Source of the DNA: Chinchilla lanigera
Taxonomy: Eukaryota > Chordata > Mammalia > Rodentia > Chinchillidae
Assembly: GCF_000276665.1 (NCBI RefSeq)
Contig: NW_004955459.1
Location: 12,738,106 to 12,802,105, forward strand
DNA: 64,000 bases
Direction: 5' to 3'
Each line of letters begins with the position of its first letter. Position 1 is the first letter of the stretch. The translations under genes were made by a program, and so were the position numbers. Under the pieces are notes generated by a model. It worked only from the letters and a program-made list of their open reading frames with translations. It was not told the DNA's origin and made no database searches. Positions 34,061 through 46,198 of this stretch are shown one piece after another.

Positions 34061-34714
34061 GGTCTGGAGGCAATGACTGGGGTAAAATCTTGCGAAGACT
34101 CAGCTCTAACTTATTTAAGGACAGTTATATATCAGAGGCTACATCCATCCAGAGAAGGTATTTTAAATGTAAAGTTTCAGTCCTTCTATATGAATGTGTC
34201 TATTTATGTTTAAATACTCCTATGCTAGTAATTAACACCCCATTCCTTAGTCACTGGTCTTTTCTCTTTAACATGAGAAATGTGATGTGGTAGAATTTTG
34301 AAGCAGCACTGCAGTTTTGTGCATCTTTCACACAAATTCAGGGCCTGGACCCAGCCACATTTATTGTAAAATTAAAGAAAATAACTTTGATCTGTACTTG
34401 GTTTGTATCTATGATTCTAATTTTGTCTTATGTACATTCTTAGTATCTACTAGGAGATGTCAGGTAATTCATAATCACTGCTGTGTTATCAACTAAGTAA
34501 CTCAGGTCTTCGATCTCCCTGTGTTCTGTTCTCCATCTGCGCTTCGTCTCATGCTGTCCCCAGTGATAATTTGAGCGATCGTGATGTCATCATACACTGT
34601 AGATTACCGGCATCCCACCTGTGTCCCATTCATCTCCCCTCTCACCCAACAGGGAGGTTATCCTGCCGTGCTCAAATATATGACTAACACCACACCAGGA
34701 TCCAATTCCGAAGG

Positions 34715-34960
34715 CGTCTTTTCTGAAGCCATTTCAGTACAAATTACTGTATCCATCAGGGAGTCAGCAGGAAACAGATGGCACACTCAAATTAGGACAA
34801 TTTGCAGAGATTTTATTTACAAAGTGACTAATTACAAAGGTATGGGTGAGGAGTAGAGAAACCACAAGAGATAGTTTTGCTACCTGAAGCTAGTGGCAGA
34901 CTTAGAGCTGTCACCAGGAGCTGTGAAGAGATTAAGGTGAGGAGGATCGCAGCCAGCCTG
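34715..34960. mobile_element. Ancient interspersed repeat fragment, family uncertain
   Basis: The CAGGGAGTCAGCAGGAAACAG and TTGCAGAGATTTTATTTACAAAG blocks, then AGGATCGCAGCCAGCCTGAGG, are reminiscent of an old eutherian repeat. The frames across it show no domain. Confidence 0.35.
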
Positions 34961-35024
34961 AGGCAACATCAATTAAAGAGAACCCAAAGACAAATCTCTT
35001 TACTCCGATCTCATCTAGCCAGTG

Positions 35025-35215
35025 ATTCTCTCCTGGCTCATTCTCCTCAAATCTCAGCTCAAAACTTCTCTCTTCAAGGAATTTTCCTCACTCGATCTGT
35101 TTATAGCTTTACTATCTCCATTCACTCTGCCACTCTATCCTATTCTTTATAGCACGCATCAGCATTTAACTATGTGCGCCTTGTCTGCAATCTTAATGCT
35201 CCAGTGTAATGGGAT
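35025..35215 (+). mobile_element. LINE-2 3' end fragment
   Basis: The TCTCAGCTCAAAACTTC...TTCAAGGAATTTTCC... and TTCTTTATAGCACGCATCAGC blocks correspond in order to the 3' end of L2. It is old and diverged. Confidence 0.65.
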
Positions 35216-36020
35216 GGTAAGGTAATTGCATCTCTAACTTTTCTTTATTCCTTTAAAGCTGTCAAATAATATACAATCAGTAAACATTTGGTAAGTGACA
35301 TAAATGAAAAAATCATTGAAAACATGTTTAAAGAAAGGTGATCAGGATTGAGGGTGACAGGGGCCATTGATTAAAGAAAAGCTGAATTAGAAAAAAATGA
35401 CTGAGAATAGAAATTAAATTATACATAGGGAGAGAGATGAAAGAGCTAAAGATGATGCCAAAGTGTCAAACATGGCAGGTGGGTGGAATAATTTGTAAAG
35501 GTTTTGTAAACTATTAGGAAATTGGGTTTTCTTGAAGAGAAGGTCATGTGTTGAGCTTTGGAAATGTTTAAAGGTGCTGCTTCAACTTGTGAAAGATGCA
35601 AAGAAAAAAAGGGACTTTCAAGAAATTGCTCCACGAGTCAAAAATACAGATATTATGAATAAAGATGGGCATAGATTTTAAGTGCCTCAAATGTCTGTTT
35701 TCTGCAAACCAAACCCAATCAATCAACAACACATACTTATTACGTTCCTTCTGTAGGTACAAATTCACACCATGCATCACTAAACTTATTGTTATGATGT
35801 AATGAGAACAAATTTATTTTGGGAAACATTGAGAGCTAGCTCATCTACATAGGTCGATAGAGATTTGTATCATTTTGTTTCCTCAACCACAATAAAATAC
35901 ACAGTCATTAAAACTGGGTGTACACAAACACATATTTTAATAGGTGCAATGAAGAATAAGAAAAAATGATAGTCAGGACAAAAAGTGATGTTTTGATTCC
36001 AACACATATTTTATCACTGT
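35216..36020. other. No gene recognised
   Basis: AT-rich unassigned DNA between the L2 and MIR fragments. Confidence 0.5.
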
Positions 36021-36024
36021 GCTA

Positions 36025-36112
36025 GATCATATCACATAACATATCCTTAAATCCTCCTGACAGCTCTTGAAGCAAGATAACTGTCATTTTAAAGATGACT
36101 TGTGACATGAAT
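36025..36112 (-). mobile_element. MIR-like fragment
   Basis: CATATCCTTAAATCCTCCTGACAGC...TCATTTTAAAGATGA matches the antisense MIR layout. It lies directly beside the mariner relic. Confidence 0.55.
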
Positions 36113-36139
36113 ATAAAATATGATGAGTGTTTAAATTAA

Positions 36140-36620
36140 GAATATATTACACTAAAAGACATATTGTCATTAATCTCTCTCAAAATACTCCCCCTTGCTT
36201 GGAATACACTTATCCCATCATTCTTGCCACTTTCTGAAACAGTTCTGGAGGTCCTCTTTCATGAGTGTCTTAATAAGGTCTGATCACAAACATAGTAAAC
36301 GATACTGCCAAGTACCATCCAACAGAAAGGCATGGTTTTAACACCATTATGATGTGTCCTCATCCATCTTATTTACTGTTTTGGGCACTGTGCAACATAT
36401 GGCTTTTCCCCAATGTCAAAATGATCGTGAAAGATAAATACTTGGAGTTGGTTCAGGACATTGAGATAGGCATTGCAGTGCAACTAGAGACACTCAGGAA
36501 GAGAATGTCCAGAACCTGCTTCAGAAAGTGGCAAGAATAATGACATAAGTTTATTCAAAGTGAGGGGGAATATTTTGAGGGGGACTGATAGCAATGTGTC
36601 TTTTACTGTAAATTAAATAT
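36140..36620 (+). mobile_element. Palindromic mariner-derived DNA transposon
   Basis: Two arms of about 115-130 bases, 36140-36270 and 36488-36620, are imperfect inverted repeats of each other. Both include a TTCAGAAAGTGGCAAGAAT block and a TATTTTGAGGGGG-type block, read on opposite strands. The right arm is the C-terminal coding end plus 3' terminal region of a mariner transposase. The left arm is an inverted copy of the same end. About 217 bases lie between them. The element is therefore a non-autonomous, fold-back mariner derivative. Confidence 0.75.
36341..36583 (+). pseudogene. Mariner (DD34D) transposase C-terminal remnant
   Basis: Translation shows YLLFWALCNIWLFPNVKM, then TCFRKWQE, two stops, and in the same frame HKFIQSEGEYFEGD followed by a stop. 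The WLFP block and the terminal GEYFEGD are signatures of mariner-family transposases. In the family the residue after the cysteine in CxxWLFP is the third catalytic aspartate; here it is asparagine. The premature tandem stops at 36538-36543 and the absence of the N-terminal DNA-binding and first two catalytic parts show it is dead. Confidence 0.78.
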
Positions 36621-37340
36621 GTCCTATATATTCTGATCATACAATGTAAGTGTGGATGAAAAAGGAATATTTCTGAAGGTCATTTTATTACTAGAGCTAA
36701 AAGTCACCTGTTCCTTTGACACCAAATCTCGCCTACTTCTCACTATTCACTGGTTCTTCCATATGAGAAGAAAGAATGAAAGCCATTTGCCTTTCTATTT
36801 GTATAACAAGGAGGGTTGTACAGCAAGGAGTATTTGTACAACTAGGAGACCTGGAACATTTTCCTGAAAATGTGTGATGTGATACATGCCCCACTGTCCA
36901 TTAAAAAATAGCAATTACATATTTCTTTCACTTTTGTTTATCTTCTCTAATGTATATTCTAATATTTTGGTAGGATTTGACTGCTTTATTTAAATTTACT
37001 TAAACTAGTACTACGTGCTTTCTTGGATTTATTTAACTAAATGTTTGTTTTTCGTATCATTTTGTCTTTCCAAACATCTGTCTTTCTTCTTTTTTCCAGG
37101 CAATCCTTTCCTCTTGAAGACTATTCAACCTTAATCAGAGCTTCCTGCTTTTGACAGAAGGCTGCAAAGGGGCCGGGCTTTGACACCTTTCCTGGGCAGC
37201 CGGACAGAATGGGTGGAAGTGCCAGTGATGACATCTCCCTGGACAGATGTTGCCAGATTGTAACTGAGTCAAATAATATTTTAAATTCTTCCCAACTTAA
37301 TCATACAATAGTCTATTTGAAATGTGGTGCTCTCATTACC
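36621..37340. other. No gene recognised
   Basis: AT-rich with one short GC-richer patch (37140-37260). No identifiable repeat. Confidence 0.5.
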
Positions 37341-37402
37341 AAATTAGCACAGTGTTTGGCAAATAATAGGCAAGTATTGAGCATGCATTGATGAATGGAA
37401 TC
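37341..37402 (+). mobile_element. LINE-2 terminal fragment
   Basis: CAGTGTTTGGCAAATAATAGG and the TGATGAATGGA end match the L2 (or MIR) 3' terminus. Confidence 0.5.
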
Positions 37403-38880
37403 CCTCTGGTCCTTGAAGACTGACAGAAAATAAGAGATGAAAAAAACAGAGACACCTGTGAGCGGTTACTAATCCATCCCACAGGAGCTGACAGACATCT
37501 TCATAGAGGATGCAGTATATGGATTGAGCCTTGACAAATGACTAATATGTGTCAGATAAAAGAGCAGTACAGAAAAAAGGCAAGAGGATGCTAAGTCACA
37601 GAGGAAGATAGGCTGTCTTTGTAGGCAAGAAAGATGCCTGAGAATTCACTGCAATAATTAAAATTGCTGCTATTTGGCCTTATTATTGATTCTGATTATA
37701 ATAAAACACTGTAGGGACTTAATAGAGTTTCAAGCCTGCAGATACTGATTTTGGGGGTAGATCTGTGCTCTACATTTTGAAATATCATCTAACTTTTCCT
37801 TATAGTAAAATATATTTTGATTTTTTTAAGTTAAAATTTAATTCAGGCCAGATTTTTCTTTTATATCTGACTCTGAAATGTAAATTTTGCAACAGGTACT
37901 TGATAGGGATAAAATGTCTGTGGTATGGAAAAAATCACACTGAAGACAATACGATCTTCCCTGAGTTCACCTTAAGTCGTCCTCCTCTCGCTCTTCCCTT
38001 TATCCTCTGGCAGTTCCCATTGCAATGGCAAATTAGCTGTCTTCCTTCATACCCTTATCTACCGCACTTGCTCCACTGCAAAACATATTACAGCTCCACT
38101 GATATTCTGCCTGATGTTCGAATGCTCTTGTTCATCTTTACCCTTAAATGTAGCATCATCTGGATTACTCTCGTAGTGCCAACACTGTATTGTGAGGAGA
38201 TAAAAGAATGGTTATTCTTCATGTATATTCTAACGGCCTTGCATTACCTTTCGTTCTGTAAATGGGGCTTGGAAATATGACTTCGGTGGCCAGTTTCTAG
38301 GAAAATTTACAGCATGCTTTCCAGAAATCTATAAAAAAGATGAATCTCACTGCAGAAGCCTTTGGCTTTTCTTTCTTTGGGTTGCCTGAGTTTTATATGT
38401 TCTGTTTTGTACTTCGTGATCTAAAGTATAACTCAATACTGTAGTGGTTTTCATATGATTAAAAATAGCATGGACAGATAAAAAACATTATACTAAGGTA
38501 ACAGTTAAGCTGATCTGACATAAACCTTGAGGATGTAGGGAAGCATGTTTTCTTTTCTTCTGTCAAAATCTGACACCATGTTGTGAAAGTTGCTCAAAAG
38601 ATCTGTGAATCTATTATCTGCCTTCCTTCAAGACAGTTTTCAGGGCCAACTTCCCCCCACCCCTAAAATGTTGAAACTTGTTAGAAACAATAAGGAATTC
38701 CACCTTAATGCACAGTATAAAATGATGTTATCATTTAAATATCAAGTCCTCAGGTGTTCCAAAAACAACTTTTCAGCAGTTCTTTCCCAGTTTTAAGCAT
38801 TTTCATAATTTAATTACAAAGATATAACTAGTTTAAGAATTCAAAATGCTGAATTTGTGATTCGGCAGATATCTGTCAAC
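37403..38880. other. No gene recognised; long chance frame at 37765-38280
   Basis: A 171-codon plus frame occurs but is hydrophobic and phenylalanine/leucine-rich, with no domain, no splice context and no neighbouring coding evidence. It is treated as chance. The 37490-37640 segment may be an old interspersed repeat. Confidence 0.45.
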
Positions 38881-38884
38881 ATTT

Positions 38885-39030
38885 TATAATTATTAAATGT
38901 TTTAACCCTCATAATTGTTCTAACAGAGAGGTAGTATTCTTGCTTCTTGGTTAAAGTTTAAGTAAATTACTTAAGAGTATGTAAATTCTAATGTCAGGTA
39001 AAGAAAATCTTTCAACCCAGGCCCTTGTGT
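38885..39030 (-). mobile_element. MIR fragment, antisense
   Basis: TTTTAACCCTCATAATTGTTC, GAGGTAGTATTCTTGC and the CTTTCAACCCAGGC end follow the antisense MIR order closely. Confidence 0.68.
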
Positions 39031-39054
39031 TTTGTTTAATGCATACTGCCTTTG

Positions 39055-39400
39055 TGATGGTTAAGGCGAATTGTCAACTTGCTTATCCTGGGAGTCACCC
39101 AGAGTATCAGTAAAGCACACCTCTACATGTGTCTGTGTGCGTCAAAGAGGCACACCCTTGTGGTCTATACCTGGTCCCTTTTCCCTTTCTCCTGGAACTA
39201 TTCCCTGTTCTCCTTCCTGGCTACCATGCACCATTCAGCTTTGCTATACCATGTCCTCCCAATTTGAGGGTTTTGCCTCAGAGCTAGCCTACCAAGGACT
39301 AAGTGCTCTGAAGCCATAAGCCAATACACCTCTCTTCCTTTAAGTTGTGTATATCAAGCATTATGCCTTAGCAATGGGAAAGGTGACCGATATAGACTTT
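39055..39400 (+). mobile_element. MaLR-like LTR
   Basis: It opens GTGATGGTTAAGGCGAATTGTCAACTTG and ends with CATAAGCCAATACACCTCTC...GTTGTGTATATCAAGCATTATG...GGTGACCGATATAG. This is the layout of mammalian LTRs that end near a poly(A)-like AATACACCTC. The overlapping frames are by-products. Confidence 0.6.
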
Positions 39401-39596
39401 CAGTGTTTAGGTTCAATGTTAGTATCCTAAATAACCATGCCCACATGAGTAATCCATCTGACAACTCCAGAAGACTAAGTGTACTTATTCAAGTGGAGGA
39501 CTAATTAATGAGGTAAGGAAAAGAGTTGGTATGCAATCTGTAAACTGCTCCTAATATTTAACTTAAAAAGTTTCTTTATGAGAAGTAACCTAATAA

Positions 39597-39767
39597 GGCC
39601 AGGTGTGGTGAAGCATGCTTGCAATTCCAGTACTCAGGAGACTGAGGCAGGAGGGCTGCCACAAATTTGAGGTCAGCCTTTGCTACATAGTGAGTTGAAG
39701 GCCAGCCTGAAATATATGGCATAACTCTTGTCTTACAAAAAAAAAAAAAAAAGAAGAAGAAAAAAGG
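39597..39767 (+). mobile_element. B1 SINE
   Basis: GGCCAGGTGTGGTGAAGCATGC start, ACTCAGGAGACTGAGGCAGG core and an A/G-rich tail at 39736-39767. Confidence 0.88.
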
Positions 39768-41520
39768 CAGCTGTCTAGCAGAAATTCAACAACATATGAA
39801 GTTATCAATTTTCCAGGAAAGGAACTCAACTTATTGTAAATTAATGGGTAATAAGGACATAGCAAATATAAATTCTAATCTAGATTGATGACACATGAAT
39901 CTAAGTAAAGAAACTTGTGACAAAACAGATCCAGGTATTGCTTAAAGGACTCACTCTGGTCCGAATGGTCTTTACAGAGGCTGATCATGGAGAAATCAGA
40001 AGAGAATGAGAGGACTTAGCTTTTAGGACCATTCAGTTGTCTTTATTTTTAAAATATTCCATAACTAAAAAAATCGTTTGTTTAGAACCATTACAATATT
40101 TAACTTCAATAAAATGCAAGCTCTTTAGACAGTAGAAATTATTATCATCTATTTAATAATTGTGATCAGTATGACTCACAATTAAAAAAGCATGTTAACT
40201 TTAATGGCTTCAACAAACAGAAAAAGTGTACAATCTAATATGAGAATATAGTTTGTGGTGGGATGAAAACATGTACGCATTTAGGATAAGCTTCTATATA
40301 ATTTTGTATATTAATATTTCCATTCAATTTGTACCATTCTACTTTAAATTTCCTATCATGGACATAATATATGTCATGGACATATATTAATGGGTCTTAT
40401 ACCAAAGCGTGCTTATACTGTTTTTATATTTTTGTATATTATAGTGATATGAACACATCTATCTGTCCTCAAATCTTTATTCACATCTCCAATTATTTCC
40501 TTATAAAAAAAATCCTGACAGTGACTGAATGTAAAACAATACATATTTAAATGTTATTTTTTAATTTTAACTTTCATGGAATTGGTAAAATTTATTTCTG
40601 TTAGCTAGATATTATATATTAATGTGATTCTTGAATACAAGTGACACTAAATATTTTAATATAGTAATTAACTAAGCAAACATTTAAATGATAATCTTTT
40701 CCTTATTCTTTGATTTTTTTTCTCATAATTTAATTTTTAACTATAGGTTTTAAGACTTTCTGCTTGTCAGAGTATTAACTTCTTTATATTTTAAGTGTGA
40801 TAAAAATTGATCCCACATGACTTTATGGTAATATTTAAGACATTTTATTGATATTTTTAGAAAATATGCTCACACATCTTTATGTTCCTTTTCACTGTAT
40901 ACTTGTACATTTATAGTTTTTAAGACTTCATTAACATCAATATACTTCTATTTTTGTCCTATTATTTCTCTTGCATTTTAACACTTAACCAATCCAGAAT
41001 ATTAAATGTACTGACACATAGATAAACTAAATCCTCTACTTGGTCGTCCTTACTTCCTCTTTTGATCCTTTCCAACCCAATCTCTATATTAATAGTATAG
41101 TAATTTCCTAGCTCTGCATTTTCTTTCTCTTGTGATAAACTATGACCACAAAGAAGTAAAAAATTGGCACTGTAATTCTTGGAGTTTTAGAGATTTCTTG
41201 AGAGCAGTTAACCAAAATCTCTGGCAATATGTGTTATGTGGCTAATGGAAGATCATGAAACATATGCAGATGTCATAATAAAGAGAGTTCATGAGAGGTC
41301 TATAATAGATTGCCTAATAAGCCAAGTTGAATTTGTGTAATTTCTTGAAAGATATAAGTAGGAAAGGAGTAGATTTTTATTGAAAAAAAGGGTTAGCAGT
41401 GAGGCATGAAGAATAGTGTTAATAATGGTGACCATTTTGGGAGAAATGTAATAGCATTTTACTTAGGAAATAGTTTCTCTGAGGTTGCTACATATTAACA
41501 AAATATGATAATGTGAGTTG
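39768..41520. other. No gene recognised
   Basis: One of the most AT-rich parts of the window. No repeat family confidently seen. Confidence 0.5.
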
Positions 41521-41524
41521 GTAA

Positions 41525-41655
41525 TAATGAGTCAGTGACTTAGGTACGCTACAGATTGGCTATATGACCTAATGAACTTTACTGAGCTTTCTAAATCTCC
41601 ATTTTCTCATTGGTAACATGAAGCAGGTAGATTTCTAAGATCCCTTGGAAAATAT
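41525..41655 (+). mobile_element. MIR fragment
   Basis: GCTATATGACCTAATGAAC, TGAGCTTTCTAAATCTCC and TTTTCTCATTGGTAACATGAAG follow the sense MIR core. Confidence 0.7.
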
Positions 41656-42925
41656 GAGTTCATGATCCATAAATGCTTAGATAGCAACTGGAGAGAATTA
41701 CAGGAAACAATATATTAACATTCAATTCCACACTAATGGATAGCTACTCTTTCACTAGATAGGAAAACCATTCTGCCAAGGTAGGAAAACCATTTCTGTT
41801 CATTTTATATTCTTTCTTTCCACCTTGTCCACATGATCTCCTATGGATTGTATTTGATTGTTCTGATCTATGAGAGGTAACAATTGTTATCAACTACGTA
41901 TAAAATACCTAATTATTTAGATACCTTATTAAGTGCTTAATAAACACATTTAAAATGTTACTTGGACATAATAATAATACTATCAGGAAATGTCTTCGAA
42001 TGATCACAAAATGTACATATACTGGGGCACACATATCCAAAAGTGTAAAAACAATGGTTCGCTATAGAAAGAAAATGCCATGAAAAAAATGCACCAGAAC
42101 TTTGGCTGATCAAAATAATGTCAGTGCTATATTTTATGGAGTCAGATTTGTTTCCTATACATTTCATTCAGTTGTCATGCCAACTTCCCAGCTCTTCTTA
42201 ATGTGAAGACGGCTGAGTGTTAACCTGGACATTTGGAAAGATAAGTTGTTAACGTCTGAGCAGAAGTGATGATTTAGGGTGCCTTGAGTAAGTTTCTAAA
42301 GGTCTGCTCCAGTCATTTCAGTCTCCCCAACCTCATAAATCCTTCAAGGCATACACTGCTTCCTCCTGAGAAAATGCTTCTGAACTCAGTCATGATGAGT
42401 GCTGAAAAGCACATCATGTTTTAGTATTTTTCACTGGGACTAAGTTCTGCTAACTTTCTGCAAGCTTTCTGCTAACATCGGAGAGCATGTTGAGTTGAAT
42501 TTCCTTATCAAGGAGATAGTCTATAGCAGTACATTTTATGAATGTTTTCATTGTCCATAATTTTAGAAGGTTACAAAAAAAATCTTTTCAAAGAGCTCTA
42601 TCTTTGATATCATATTTGTTTTACTCCAAAAATTGTTTTTACTTTATAACTGGCAAGTAATTTAAATTAATACATTAAAATTATAAACAGTGTTCATAGG
42701 TACATTTTCTGAATGCATAAATATAACACTTTGCAAAGGTAATAAATGAAAGGTTTCCCTTTCTAGTTCTTTAAAACAGCATTTTAATTAATTTTTTTAA
42801 AAAAATGCATTGTAACTTGAGCATTCAATTGAATATGAAAGCCAGTTTCTGTCTATGATGTCTTATAGTTAAACATTTATTTAAGGCATAACTTCAAGAT
42901 AATAATTTCATTTTTATACATCGTG
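41656..42925. other. No gene recognised
   Basis: Mixed sequence without identifiable elements. A duplicated AGGAAAACCATT(C/T)-type phrase occurs at 41761-41793. Confidence 0.5.
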
Positions 42926-42929
42926 GTTT

Positions 42930-43068
42930 CCTTTGTAAAATGTGGATATGATTACCTTGAAATTTTAGTATAGGAAATAAATGAGATATTGTGTGTGTGG
43001 CACACAGGAACACTACAAATAGTAGTTGATATTTATCATTAGCTGTACTGTCATTACTTGCTCTGGAA
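42930..43068 (+). mobile_element. MIR fragment
   Basis: The GGAAATAAATGAGATATTGTG and TAGTAGTTGATATTTATCATTAGC blocks match the sense 3' half of MIR. The frame 42894-43187 on the minus strand is incidental. Confidence 0.62.
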
Positions 43069-43232
43069 TGCAACAAAAATTCTGAAGACTGTCTACAACT
43101 GTGAAATAGGCCTAGGGCTAGAAATAACTTGGTGACAATTAGGCCATTATTTTGTATACTGTGAGATACCTTGCTAGTTTTCCACATTTAGAGGTAAGAT
43201 AGAGGGGAAAACACCTATCAACAGTTTCCCCC

Positions 43233-43343
43233 TTGGCTGGGGATTTAGCTCAGCGGCAAAGCGCCTGCCTGGCAAGTGCAAGGTCGTGAGTTCGGTTCCT
43301 GGTACCAGAGAAAAACCAAAAAAAAAAACCAAAAAAACAAAAA
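43233..43343 (+). mobile_element. ID SINE with target duplication
   Basis: Young-type ID body ending GGTACCAGAGAAAAACC with an A/C-rich tail. The flanks ACAGTTTCCCCC (43221-43232) and ACAATTTCCCCC (43344-43355) are a one-mismatch duplication. Confidence 0.92.
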
Positions 43344-43629
43344 ACAATTTCCCCCATATATATATATCTGCCTGCCCACATTTCTTCAGAACAACTCTGT
43401 AAGAAATGCCATAACCATCTCAGCTGTTTCACCATGTATCTAGCTATTGGGGTGAACATCCCCACAGTGATGGTACAATCAGCACAGCAAATATTAGTGA
43501 ATCATGACTAGGTTTTATTCTGTCATTCTCCATCTTTATGCTCTTAGGAAAAAATTGTCAGGTTTAAAATCTGAACAATGTAATAATAGCTTGTGTTTCT
43601 ATAGCACCTGTTTTTTAAAAATTCAAATT

Positions 43630-43965
43630 TTCTTGTATTGAGTATTTCATTAAAAATTTTTAGTGCATCTTTACACTACATAATGATTACATCCCTTGTG
43701 GGAAGTTGCTACATGACACATTTTGAATTCTTTTTTCTTACCTTCCCCTCTTGTGCCTCCTCCTCCTTCCACCTCTTTAGCCCTTCATCCTTTGAGAAAG
43801 ATCTACCTCCCTACTTCCTAGTATCTGTCTTTTATTTTGCTTTTATTTATGTTTTGGGTTTCTGCATAAGAGAAACCATGTGATATTTAAGCTTGTGTGT
43901 CTGATTTATTTCACTTAGTGTTACGGTTTCAAGGTGCATCTGCTTTCCTGCAAATGACTCAATGT
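43630..43965 (-). mobile_element. LINE-1 3' end fragment, antisense
   Basis: The pyrimidine-rich 3' UTR (43730-43800) is followed by the GTGTCTGATTTATTTCACTTAGTG and GGTTTCAAGGTGCATC blocks, matching 205-250 of the window. Confidence 0.78.
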
Positions 43966-44089
43966 GTGTAAATACTACATTTGTCTTTCCGGCGACCCTC
44001 TGAGTTATTGGAAAATAAACAAAACCCACAATGTTATCCTCTATGTCATATGTAGGGTAATTCAGAAAGAGATGAAAAGAAATTAACTT

Positions 44090-44475
44090 TTGAGAGTGTG
44101 TACTGGGAGAGGCAGCCCCGTGCAGCCTAACAACCTTTCCCTGGTTTCATAAGAAGGTGTGCCAGGCATGGAGCAGTTCCTTACAAGCAGATAAGGAGCC
44201 TTCACAACCTGTACCCGCCATACAGTTTCTGGAATATTTTGCCCTGTTCTGAGCTTGTGTACTTTGCTCTGCTTCAGCATTGCATCACATGATACCTGGG
44301 CAAGTCCACCCTTATTTTCTGTTCCCAGAAGTGATGGAAAGGGGTGTTTCACCTTTGGGAAGGGAGGAAGACCATTTCCTGGTGTAGGTTGCCTGGTAAC
44401 ACCAGCCACCATAGGGCACTCTCTATTAAAGTTAATCTTGCTCCATGTCTTGTCTGAGTAACCTCAGGGTCCGTC
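44090..44475 (+). mobile_element. LTR-like repeat
   Basis: A GC-richer block ends with CTCTATTAAAGTTAATCTTGC (a possible ATTAAA poly(A) signal at 44423-44429), then CATGTCTTGTCTGAGTAACC, like an ERV R-U5. No matching partner LTR was found. The frames on both strands are by-products. Confidence 0.4.
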
Positions 44476-45485
44476 CAATGCCTGTGTGAAATCTGTTGTT
44501 CCTGCCAACCTGAATACCTGCAAACTGAGAAGTGGGTTGCTATCCTGATGGTGAGCTTTGTTGCACTCTTCCCATTCCTTGTTCTGGCAGCAGTCCTTGT
44601 GCGATATTGTGTAAGTGGCTCTGTGAATGACAACTGTCATTGTCATCCCTGATCTTGTTGCTGACATTACCAACCCCGCATATGACCACTGATTTTTCTA
44701 TGTCTTCTTTCACACTGCATGCAGTCCACTTAATACTGTTCACTGCTAGCTAAAGGAAGCAGGTCTGTCTTTCTTGCTAGAGTTGTCTAGCATTAAAAGC
44801 AGCACTCAATTTGATGTGTTTTCCTTAAAAATGTCCACTGCTACATATGGAAATAAGTTTTAGAATTCTTAAAACTTTCCTACTCTTTCTTCATTAAAAG
44901 AATTTGATGACTCATTCCTGTTTCATTAAACTCATGATTGCTTTTATGTACTTCACAGATCCTGTACAATACTTTCCTCTATGTGTTCATATTGTTTGAA
45001 TTGTATTCATTTTTTTTTCCATTTTGAGAGATTGTATCTGAATTCTGACTATTCCATTCATTTACTTGTCAATATGCTCCAAAAAATCTTGATGCAATAT
45101 TTCATTTTAAGTTTTGTGGGCATCTGGCCTAAAGATCTTATATTTGTTACTTTATCATTTGGAAACTAATTTCAGAAAATCTGTGACATGCCCTTGAAAT
45201 GTATTAAACAGCAAAATTGGAAATGACAGAATTGATTTTGGAGAGTATAAAGGATGTGTTTGCTTTCCCTTTCTGAATACTGTGTACTCTAAATCAGAAT
45301 TTACAATGATGGATAGCAGTATGCTACCTCTATGCTGACCAATGTCTGCATGTGGCTGTTTATTATTTGAACTATAGCTACTGCTAATTGATTATAAGGC
45401 CTACCTTCTTAATTTTACCTGATTCTAATTAAATAAATATCTGCATAGCCACTGTGTCTAGTGTTTATCATACTAACAAATTAAT
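44476..45485. other. No gene recognised
   Basis: Could contain ERV-internal sequence at 44480-44730, where minus-strand frames overlap without recognisable motifs, then AT-rich unassigned DNA. Confidence 0.4.
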
Positions 45486-45494
45486 CAAAATCTT

Positions 45495-45593
45495 TTCTTT
45501 TTTTTTTTTTTTTTTTTTTCCGGTTCCAGGAATCAACTCACGACCTTGTGCTTGCCAGGCAGGTGCTGTGCCACTGAGCTAAAGCCTCAGCCC
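45495..45593 (-). mobile_element. ID SINE, antisense, with target duplication
   Basis: T25-type tail, CCGGTTCCAGGAATCAACTC ... CCACTGAGCTAAAGCCTCAGCCC-type body. The flanks CAAAATCTT (45486-45494 and 45594-45602) are identical. Confidence 0.9.
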
Positions 45594-45602
45594 CAAAATC
45601 TT

Positions 45603-46166
45603 GATACTTAGATGTGGTTTATAGAATCTTTCAACACTATTTATTTGGAAAATCATTCATTTACAGCCAAAAGAGTTACATAAAGTGGAACAAAAATCCA
45701 TAGTACAGTGGAATCAGTATGCACTTTGGAATCATACAAAACTAGCTTTTTATTAGATGAAACTTTTTATTCTACCACAGTCTCTACAAAAGAGGATACG
45801 AATATATTTCTTATCTCCCTCACCTTCTTTCTTTCTCTCTCCATATATGTATTATCTGTGCTGTATGTAGTTAAATCAAATCGAACATGCACGTAAACCC
45901 TCACAAAATAAAGGCCTTAGTCAGAATCAGTATCTTTAAACTTCTCCTAGTGTGAGTAATCTGTAGGTTTATCAAAGAGAATTTTTCACTGGTCAGTTTG
46001 GGAGGCCATGTCTCTGATAGACATTAGAAACATGTGTGCTTTTCTATGAGTATACATTGATAATTATAATCATTTAATAGTATCTTAAGTAGTTCACCTA
46101 ATGTTTAAATTACATGCTTATTTTATAGCTATGGTATACTTCATTGTACACCTCTTGCTGAAAAAG

Positions 46167-46198
<32 letters not shown>

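Noticed and set aside
37765..38280. 171-codon open frame
   Set aside because: Hydrophobic, F/L/Y-rich composition typical of translated AT-rich DNA. No domain, splice context or related frame. One such frame is expected by chance in 64 kb of AT-rich sequence.
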